Shown here piece after piece: positions 15,640-20,823 of a stretch of 20,823 nucleotides of DNA (its first letter is position 1; each line of letters starts with the position of its first letter). The stretch lies in assembly GCA_020025095.1 (NCBI GenBank), contig JAHHSS010000018.1, positions 1 to 20,823 on the forward strand. The letters are read 5' to 3'. The notes under the pieces were generated by a model. That model ran no database searches. It saw only the letters and a program-made list of their open reading frames with translations, and was not told where the DNA came from. The translations under genes and the position numbers were made by a program. This DNA comes from Peptostreptococcus sp. Its GTDB lineage: Bacteria; Bacillota; Clostridia; Peptostreptococcales; Peptostreptococcaceae.

Positions 15640-15927
15640 GCCAGTTGATGCACATTCACACTCCTTTAATATATTCTCATTTTTTTTAATAGCTGCCTTT
15701 TTTGAAACTTCTATATCAAGTCCTGGCTCCGTAGCATCTATTATATCTATAACCTTTTCTATTATTTTTTCTTTATCATAACCTTCTTCTACATTAAATT
15801 TCAAATTCCTATTAATGAAATTCAAATTCGCCTTTGAAACGCCTTCTAGTTTTTTCGTTTTTTCCTCTATTTTTCTAGCGCAGTTTGCACAATTTAAACC
15901 GCCTAATAATATTTCAACCTTTTCCAT
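15637..15927 (-). CDS. HMA metal-binding domain, N-terminal part of the interrupted metal ATPase
   Basis: This 96-residue frame holds one heavy-metal-associated domain with the GLNCANC motif (C13-x2-C16), followed by a linker ending in C90-x-C92 and then TGA. On its own it would look like a small metallochaperone, but the frame runs on without other stops into the P-type ATPase, and an HMA domain directly before the membrane part is the normal CadA layout. The start is uncertain: the ATG at 15925-15927 fits the domain edge, while a TTG at 15939 adds four residues and is nearer the ribosome binding site GAAGGGAG, about 12 nt upstream. A CAAGCC-TT-GGCTTG hairpin (15937-15950) lies between that site and the ATG. 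It follows the metal-responsive repressor gene by about 80 nt and is probably cotranscribed with it. Confidence 0.82.
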   Translation of the reverse strand: MEKVEILLGGLNCANCARKIEEKTKKLEGVSKANLNFINRNLKFNVEEGYDKEKIIEKVIDIIDATEPGLDIEVSKKAAIKKNENILKECECASTG

Positions 15928-16007
15928 AGCTTCAAACAAGCCTTGGCTTGACTCCCTTCTTTTTTAATTCTCTGTCTATGCTTACTATCTATAAAAATTA
16001 ATTCATT

Positions 16008-16403
16008 TTAATAATACATTTCTTTTACATGGCGTAATCCACAATCAAATATTTTACCTACATGCTCATCATCTAGAGAGTAATATACAGTCTTACCTTC
16101 TTTTCTAAATTTAACAAGTCTACCATTTTTAAGAACTCTTAGCTGATGAGATATCGCTGATTGTGTCATTCCCAATAGTTCTGCTATGTCACAAACACAC
16201 ATTTCTCTTTCAAAAAGAGAATATATTATTTTTATTCTTGTACTATCTCCAAATATTTTAAACAAATCCGCAAGATCAGCTAACATTTCATCTGTTGGTT
16301 GTTCCTTCCTTGCTTCTTCTACTAACTCTTTATGTAAACAATGACTTTTACATAGCTCTATATCCCCCTTATTTTCACATTCTATACATTTTTTTTCTAT
16401 CAT
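16008..16403 (-). CDS. cadC: CadC/SmtB-type metal-responsive repressor (ArsR family)
   Basis: This 131-residue winged-helix repressor should leave DNA when Cd, Pb or Zn binds. Two metal sites are visible. The alpha3N/alpha4C type: N-terminal C6, C9, C18 and C22 with C69 and C71 in the MCVCDIAELLG helix. The alpha5 type: D112, H114, H125 and E128, whose spacing (D-x-H-x10-H-x2-E) equals that of SmtB. Both sites together are the pattern known for S. aureus CadC. The recognition helix is in MTQSAISHQLRVLK. GGAG lies nine nt before the ATG. It is the first gene of the operon with the metal ATPase, and a matching operator overlaps its transcript start. Confidence 0.93.
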   Translation of the reverse strand: MIEKKCIECENKGDIELCKSHCLHKELVEEARKEQPTDEMLADLADLFKIFGDSTRIKIIYSLFEREMCVCDIAELLGMTQSAISHQLRVLKNGRLVKFRKEGKTVYYSLDDEHVGKIFDCGLRHVKEMYY

Positions 16404-16478
16404 AATAATCCACTCCTTAGACTATGTTATAATTTTATACTTATCTTATATAATGTACAAAGCGAAATAAATATTTTA

Positions 16479-16513
16479 TTCATATAAATATATGAACACA
16501 TATTCATATATTT
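16479..16513 (-). promoter_or_regulatory. CadC-type operator with three half-sites
   Basis: AAATATATGAA (16486-16496) and TTCATATATTT (16503-16513) are perfect inverted repeats, which fits the imperfect 12-2-12 dyad typical of the SmtB/CadC family. A third half-site, TTCATATA at 16479-16486, forms a second overlapping dyad with TATATGAA. The site lies just downstream of the -10 box. Confidence 0.88.
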
Positions 16514-16542
16514 ATTATATTATAGCATTAATTTTTTGTAAA
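16514..16542 (-). promoter_or_regulatory. Sigma-A promoter of the cadC-ATPase operon
   Basis: TTTACA (16537-16542) and TATAAT (16514-16519) are spaced by 17 nt. The operator begins at the next base, so bound repressor would cover the transcript start. Confidence 0.85.
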
Positions 16543-16551
16543 GATAAGAAA

Positions 16552-16583
16552 TTAAAAAAACAGTCGAAAAACATTTTCGACTG
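16552..16583 (-). terminator. Intrinsic terminator after the ABC exporter gene
   Basis: A perfect 10-bp stem, CAGTCGAAAA (16561-16570) with TTTTCGACTG (16574-16583), has a 3-nt loop and is followed on the minus strand by seven T. It begins about 14 nt after the stop codon. Confidence 0.93.
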
Positions 16584-16597
16584 CTTTAGTATATATA

Positions 16598-18355
16598 TTA
16601 TTGCTCCAATAAGTTAGATCTTGTATACAAATTATAATAGTATCCTTCTCTTTCCATAAGTTCTTTATGGCTTCCTTTTTCTACTATTCCTTGTTCATTC
16701 ATTACAACTATTACATCTGCATTCTGTATCGTTGTTAGCCTATGAGCTATAGTTATTGTAGTTCTTCCCTTTGAAAGTTTTTCTAAAGATTCCTGAACTA
16801 TAGCCTCACTTTGATTATCAAGAGCTGAAGTTGCCTCATCAAGTATTAATATTGGTGGATTTTTAAGAAATACTCTAGCAATGGATATTCTCTGCTTCTG
16901 ACCACCAGAAAGCTTAACTCCTCTTTCTCCTACATAAGTGTCAAAACCATTTTCTAAATCAACTATAAAATCATAAGCTCCAGCTAGTTTAGCTGCTTTT
17001 ATTATTTCATCATCACTAGCACCTGGCTTACCATAGCTGATATTTTCTCTTATAGTCCCAGAGAATAAATATACATCCTGTTGAACTATTCCTATACTAT
17101 TTCTTAAAGAGCTTAAAGTAAATTCTTTAACATTTACACCGTCTACATATACTCCACCATCTGTTACATCATAAAATCTTGGAATCAAAGTACACACTGT
17201 TGTCTTACCACTTCCTGAAGGTCCAACAAGAGCTATATTTTGACCTTTTTTGATGCTTAGATTGAAATCTTTAAGAACATAGTCAAGTCCCTTATTATAC
17301 TTAAATCCTACATTTCTAAATTCTATACAACCTTGTGCATCTACTAATTCTCTAGCATCCTTACCATCTACTATATCTGATTTAATACTCATAATTTCAT
17401 TAAATCTTTCTATACCAGTCATCCCCTTTTGGAATTGCTCTGTAAATTCTATTATTCTCTTTACTGTAGTTAATAATGCCGTCACATACATTACATATGC
17501 CAGCATATCTCCAGGCTCTAGTTTCCCATGAAGTAGCTGCATTCCACCAAAGACAATTACTAAAAGATACATTAAACCATCAATTGCTCTATTTACTGTA
17601 TTAAATCCTGCCATCGATTTATAAAATCTCTTTTTTATAGAAAGGAAATTATTATTGTCTTTTTTAAATTTCTTAAGTTCTATATGTTCATTTGCAAAAC
17701 TTTTTACAACCTTTACCCCTAATAAACTGTCTTCTATGCTAGAATTAAGATTACCTACATGTATTCTTTGCCTCTTCTGCTCTGTTCTCATCCTGTTTTT
17801 AAATTTACTTGAACTTATAAACATTATTGGTATCATTATGAATATAGCCAAAGTTAGAGGAACATTAATATTTACTAGAATTACAAATGATATTACTATC
17901 TTTATGAATCCGATAAAATATTCCTCTGGACAATGATGTGAAAACTCTGTTATATCAAATAAGTCATTTGTCATTCTAGACATTATCTGCCCAACTTTTG
18001 TTTCATTATAGAAGTTATCTGACAAAGTCTGTAAATGAATATAAATATCGTTTCTCATATCAGTTTCTATTTTAGCTCCCATTATATGCCCTATAGATGC
18101 CATATAATATACTGCTACTAATTCAATAATTTTTATTGCTATAAAAAGAATCGCCATTCTTATTATTAGCTCAGTCGTAAGCGAAGCCTTATCGACTATA
18201 CCAAGATTTGTTATATTTCTCAATATCAACGGTAAAATCATCTCTGATGCCGTAGTAAAAGCAGCACATATCAAATCTAAGATAAGAATATTTTTATATC
18301 TTTTAAAATATGGTGCTACACTTTTTATTAATTTCATATTGCTCATTTTATCCAT
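16598..18355 (-). CDS. ABC exporter half-transporter (fused membrane and ATPase domains)
   Basis: The 585-residue protein has six membrane helices in about residues 20-305 and a C-terminal nucleotide-binding domain. The domain shows Walker A GPSGSGKTT (378-386), Q-loop Q426, signature LSGGQ (482-486), Walker B ILILDEATSALD (502-513) and the switch H538. This is a type-IV fold exporter of the MsbA/multidrug class, which works as a dimer; only one half is present, so it is either a homodimer or pairs with an unlinked partner. The start is uncertain because no good ribosome binding site is seen; the gene begins 11 nt after the small membrane protein gene, so translation is probably coupled to it. 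The substrate (lipid, peptide or drug) cannot be told from sequence. Confidence 0.93.
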   Translation of the reverse strand: MDKMSNMKLIKSVAPYFKRYKNILILDLICAAFTTASEMILPLILRNITNLGIVDKASLTTELIIRMAILFIAIKIIELVAVYYMASIGHIMGAKIETDMRNDIYIHLQTLSDNFYNETKVGQIMSRMTNDLFDITEFSHHCPEEYFIGFIKIVISFVILVNINVPLTLAIFIMIPIMFISSSKFKNRMRTEQKRQRIHVGNLNSSIEDSLLGVKVVKSFANEHIELKKFKKDNNNFLSIKKRFYKSMAGFNTVNRAIDGLMYLLVIVFGGMQLLHGKLEPGDMLAYVMYVTALLTTVKRIIEFTEQFQKGMTGIERFNEIMSIKSDIVDGKDARELVDAQGCIEFRNVGFKYNKGLDYVLKDFNLSIKKGQNIALVGPSGSGKTTVCTLIPRFYDVTDGGVYVDGVNVKEFTLSSLRNSIGIVQQDVYLFSGTIRENISYGKPGASDDEIIKAAKLAGAYDFIVDLENGFDTYVGERGVKLSGGQKQRISIARVFLKNPPILILDEATSALDNQSEAIVQESLEKLSKGRTTITIAHRLTTIQNADVIVVMNEQGIVEKGSHKELMEREGYYYNLYTRSNLLEQ

Positions 18356-18366
18356 AAATTTTACAC

Positions 18367-18786
18367 TTAACGTGAATTCATCTCCTCTCCTATTTTAAAC
18401 TCTTTATATACATATGCAAAAAACAAAAACAAAAACATTACTCCTATAATAAATATACAACTCTCATCTGTTAACTTTCCACCTTTTGTTACTGTGATAG
18501 TATTGTTCATTACATCTCTTATATATGATATTACTGTTATAGATGATATTGTTCCTATCAATAAAAAAGGAAATCTATTTATTTTATATCTAGCAACTTT
18601 ATTAAGCTTTATAATTAGCTCAAAAAACGCTACTATACATGAAAAAAGTGTTATTATAATTATTTGATATGATTTTTTTGCCCATAGAATATCGAAGCTA
18701 GACAATGCAAAATTAATTATCATTAAAATCGCAAAAATCACAAAACCATGTATATACGCTTTTCTTATTGCTTTCTTATTTTGCAT
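18367..18786 (-). CDS. Small four-helix membrane protein of unknown function
   Basis: I do not recognise this family with confidence. The 139-residue protein has four likely membrane segments at about residues 11-29, 40-60, 72-90 and 109-126, with a positively charged N-terminus and a charged C-terminal tail. There are no obvious catalytic motifs and only two cysteines, C50 and C110, both in or near membrane helices. AGGGGTG lies eight nt before the ATG. It is the first gene of an apparent operon with the ABC exporter 11 nt downstream, which suggests an accessory, immunity or assembly role for that transporter. Confidence 0.75.
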   Translation of the reverse strand: MQNKKAIRKAYIHGFVIFAILMIINFALSSFDILWAKKSYQIIIITLFSCIVAFFELIIKLNKVARYKINRFPFLLIGTISSITVISYIRDVMNNTITVTKGGKLTDESCIFIIGVMFLFLFFAYVYKEFKIGEEMNSR

Positions 18787-18824
18787 ATAGTATTCACCCC
18801 TAAGCTCTATTTTCCTACCTCTTT

Positions 18825-18853
18825 ATTATAATCTAGAAATTATTTTTTTTCAA
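18825..18853 (-). promoter_or_regulatory. Sigma-A promoter of the membrane protein-ABC exporter operon
   Basis: TTGAAA (18848-18853) and TATAAT (18825-18830) are spaced by 17 nt and lie about 40 nt upstream of the first start codon. Confidence 0.78.
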
Positions 18854-18960
18854 TTTACATATGATAATATTACTCAATACTATTTTTATATACCCTTTTT
18901 TTAGTATATATATCTTAAAATATCTCTTTAATAAAATTATTTTAATAAGGTCATCTAATT

Positions 18961-19005
18961 AAGAAAATAAAGACCATCCGTTTTATAAATATGTCACGGA
19001 TGGTC
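18961..19005 (-). terminator. Intrinsic terminator after the PEPCK-like gene
   Basis: A perfect 10-bp stem, GACCATCCGT (18972-18981) with ACGGATGGTC (18996-19005), has a 14-nt loop and T-rich sequence (TTTATTTTCTT) beyond it on the minus strand. It begins about 15 nt after the stop codon. Confidence 0.9.
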
Positions 19006-19020
19006 AAAACTTTTAATTAT

Positions 19021-20709
19021 TTATTTGTACAATTCTTCAAGAAGCTGCTTTGCTGAATCTTTTATACCATCTCCAGTACCATTAATACCTAATTGCGTAT
19101 AAATTTCTCCAACTTTAACCTTAGTTTTGAATAATGTGTCAAAGATTTCATCTATAAGCGGTTCAGATAACTCTTGCTTTTGCTGAGGTCCAAACGGATT
19201 AGCAAAATATGTCTTGCTTATTCCCTTTTCATCAGTAGTACCCAAAGCTCTTCTCTTACCTTCAACAAATACAGGCTTGGCTTCTTTTGTATCCTTAAAA
19301 TACTTAAGACCTATTTTTTCATCATAGTTATTTGCATAAAGGAACATATCTACCTTTGTTCCCTTTGTAATTTCCTTATATGTTGAAACTGGTATTACAA
19401 CTCTAGCGTTAGTAGTTTCTGGATTAAAGAAAATACTTCTATCCATATCTCTATATGCTGCACCACTTTCTAAATCATCAAGTCTTACAAAGGCTCCTAT
19501 CTCTGTACCATTTGCATATACTTCTCCATTTTTAAGATAAAAACTTCCCATATCATCAAATATTATATCCATATCTCTAATCTGGTCACCAGAAATCATT
19601 CTTAAAGCTTCAATAGTTTCAGATTTACCTGCACCTGAATCTCCAAGGAAAGCAACATTCTTCACACTTCCATCATTAAGTGTAATTGATACCATAGCAC
19701 CATGTATTGGAAGTTTACCTTTCTTTAACATTGAAACATTATGAAGAGTAAGGCAAGTCTTTTTTATATAACCGAAATATTCAGCTTTCTTATCGTAAGC
19801 CACTTGTCCAACAAATATATCATTGTACTTATCATAATAGAATTTACAACCTGCTGTATCTGTATTCATTCCAAAAAGGCAAATTAAATCTGGCTTTTTA
19901 TATCTTATTTCATCTGCATTAGCTAGTTCAAATAGATTTGCAAGTGAAACCCCACTAGCTATAAAATCTTTATGGAAATAAATATATGCTAGACTTTCTC
20001 CAATTTTAGCCGGATAACAGAACCAATTTTCAGGACTTTCATTGAAACTTTTCATAGGATGTTCAAATATTTCATCGAAACTACCCTCTCTCTTATTAGA
20101 TGCTGGGTGAACTAGAAGCGGTGAACGAAGCATTATAGTATCTATAAATGGTATCGCTGCAAGCTTTCTATATGTTTCTCCAGTAGGCCACTCTAATCTA
20201 TTTAACAAAATACAAGCATTTGAACCTGGGTTCAATTGTCTATATACTCTATTTACATGTCCTTGTACCTTTTCTCCGATAGTTCTATAAAAATTAAGTA
20301 CTAGGTTATTAAAGTGGTTATCTATATCCATAAATCTTTTTGAAGTTAGTACGCTATCATTTAATTCAATTAAACTAAATTTAAGTCTACTTCTGAAGAA
20401 AGTATATATGTCTTCAAAAGTTTTTAGGAATAAATCTTTATCCTCAAGATATTCATCTTCTATATCTTCTAACTCGTATATTAAAAGTTTCTTTAGACAA
20501 GATATAAAATCAGAACTAGCCTGATGTATTGATTTATCTCTGATTATATATTTTGCTATTTTTCCATTTCTCTTCTTGATTATAGATATGTATTCAAGAA
20601 TTATTTCATCCATTTCTCTGCTATTTGCTAGCTCAAATATATCTTTGAAATAAGTATTCTTATAATTAATAATTATAGGACTCTTACTTCCTTCACCATA
20701 ATTTACCAT
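19021..20709 (-). CDS. PEP carboxykinase-like P-loop protein
   Basis: The 562-residue soluble protein has a helical, charged N-terminal half (about 1-200) that I do not recognise and a C-terminal half resembling the ATP-dependent PEPCK/HPr-kinase nucleotide fold. The P-loop is GDSGAGKS (356-363), followed by DIIFDD (381-386), which resembles the metal-binding DD of PEPCK, and an upstream H336 in PIHGAMVSITL. It lacks the full set of recognisable PEPCK substrate motifs, so a real carboxykinase activity is doubtful; an ATP- or GTP-using kinase or sensor is possible. AAGGAG lies seven nt before the ATG. It appears monocistronic. Automatic pipelines may call such proteins PEPCK, which I would treat with caution. 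Confidence 0.75.
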   Translation of the reverse strand: MVNYGEGSKSPIIINYKNTYFKDIFELANSREMDEIILEYISIIKKRNGKIAKYIIRDKSIHQASSDFISCLKKLLIYELEDIEDEYLEDKDLFLKTFEDIYTFFRSRLKFSLIELNDSVLTSKRFMDIDNHFNNLVLNFYRTIGEKVQGHVNRVYRQLNPGSNACILLNRLEWPTGETYRKLAAIPFIDTIMLRSPLLVHPASNKREGSFDEIFEHPMKSFNESPENWFCYPAKIGESLAYIYFHKDFIASGVSLANLFELANADEIRYKKPDLICLFGMNTDTAGCKFYYDKYNDIFVGQVAYDKKAEYFGYIKKTCLTLHNVSMLKKGKLPIHGAMVSITLNDGSVKNVAFLGDSGAGKSETIEALRMISGDQIRDMDIIFDDMGSFYLKNGEVYANGTEIGAFVRLDDLESGAAYRDMDRSIFFNPETTNARVVIPVSTYKEITKGTKVDMFLYANNYDEKIGLKYFKDTKEAKPVFVEGKRRALGTTDEKGISKTYFANPFGPQQKQELSEPLIDEIFDTLFKTKVKVGEIYTQLGINGTGDGIKDSAKQLLEELYK

Positions 20710-20784
20710 AATTTTTCTCCTTCTATTTTTTCGAACGAATTTTTATCACTTGTATTTTTAGTTCGTTATTCTTTATTTATATAT

Positions 20785-20804
20785 CTAATATTTTATCATA
20801 TTAG
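20785..20804 (-). promoter_or_regulatory. Dyad upstream of the PEPCK-like gene
   Basis: CTAATAT (20785-20791) and ATATTAG (20798-20804) form a perfect 7-bp inverted repeat with a 6-nt spacer, about 75 nt upstream of the start codon. A second short repeat, CGAAC with GTTCG, occurs within 20731-20766. The promoter itself is not clear, and both sites are only possible operators. Confidence 0.35.
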
Positions 20805-20823
20805 CACTATCTTGTATATAAAA

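Noticed and set aside
15637..15939. The HMA domain as a separate CopZ-like metallochaperone gene
   Set aside because: The frame continues into the ATPase after one TGA, the linker sequence extends past the domain, and the ATPase has no start signals of its own. Kept as the N-terminal part of one interrupted gene.
1..20823. CRISPR arrays, tRNA or rRNA genes, insertion sequences, phage genes
   Set aside because: No regularly spaced repeats, no cloverleaf with CCA-type ends, no transposase or integrase, and no flanking target repeats were seen on reading both strands.

Overview
The window is AT-rich DNA that reads as a low-GC anaerobic Firmicute, most likely class Clostridia and plausibly Peptostreptococcaceae or a relative. 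The reasons are the rbr-perR-dfx oxygen-defence operon, the short clostridial-type ThiC, strong AAGGAGG ribosome binding sites and near-consensus sigma-A promoters. Every convincing gene lies on the minus strand, so the window reads right to left as a series of short operons separated by hairpin terminators.

Left end (1-3970): rubrerythrin, PerR and desulfoferrodoxin form an operon behind a perfect TTGACA-N17-TATAAT promoter, with a perfect 11-bp-arm palindrome just downstream that is the likely PerR operator. A roughly 430-bp gap without genes, a UspA-family protein and a BrnQ branched-chain amino acid carrier follow.

Centre-left (3970-7300): a long T-rich non-coding gap with several large palindromes, then a 654-residue membrane protein with a charged cytoplasmic half, one membrane helix and an external C39-like cysteine peptidase domain, then an Rrf2-family regulator.

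Thiamine block (7300-12430): a TPP riboswitch with an attached intrinsic terminator controls thiD, a thiM-thiE fusion and thiC. ThiC and ThiD make the pyrimidine, ThiM phosphorylates salvaged thiazole and ThiE joins them. No thiazole synthesis genes are present here. An AEC-family permease lies directly upstream with no clear terminator between it and the riboswitch promoter.

Centre-right (12580-16540): an orphan sigma-70-family sigma factor, then a heavy-metal operon: a CadC/SmtB-type repressor with its operator, followed by an HMA domain and a P1B-type Zn/Cd/Pb ATPase. The HMA and ATPase sequences are in one frame, separated only by a single TGA codon that follows a C-x-C motif. The ATPase part has no ribosome binding site of its own. 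A 9-bp stem with a GGA triloop begins 12 nt after the TGA, with its loop 21 nt after it, which fits the published rules for a bacterial SECIS element. This candidate selenocysteine-containing metal ATPase is the most interesting observation in the window; a nonsense mutation is the main alternative.

Right end (16550-20823): a fused ABC exporter half-transporter coupled to a small four-helix membrane protein, then a PEP carboxykinase-like P-loop protein of unknown function.
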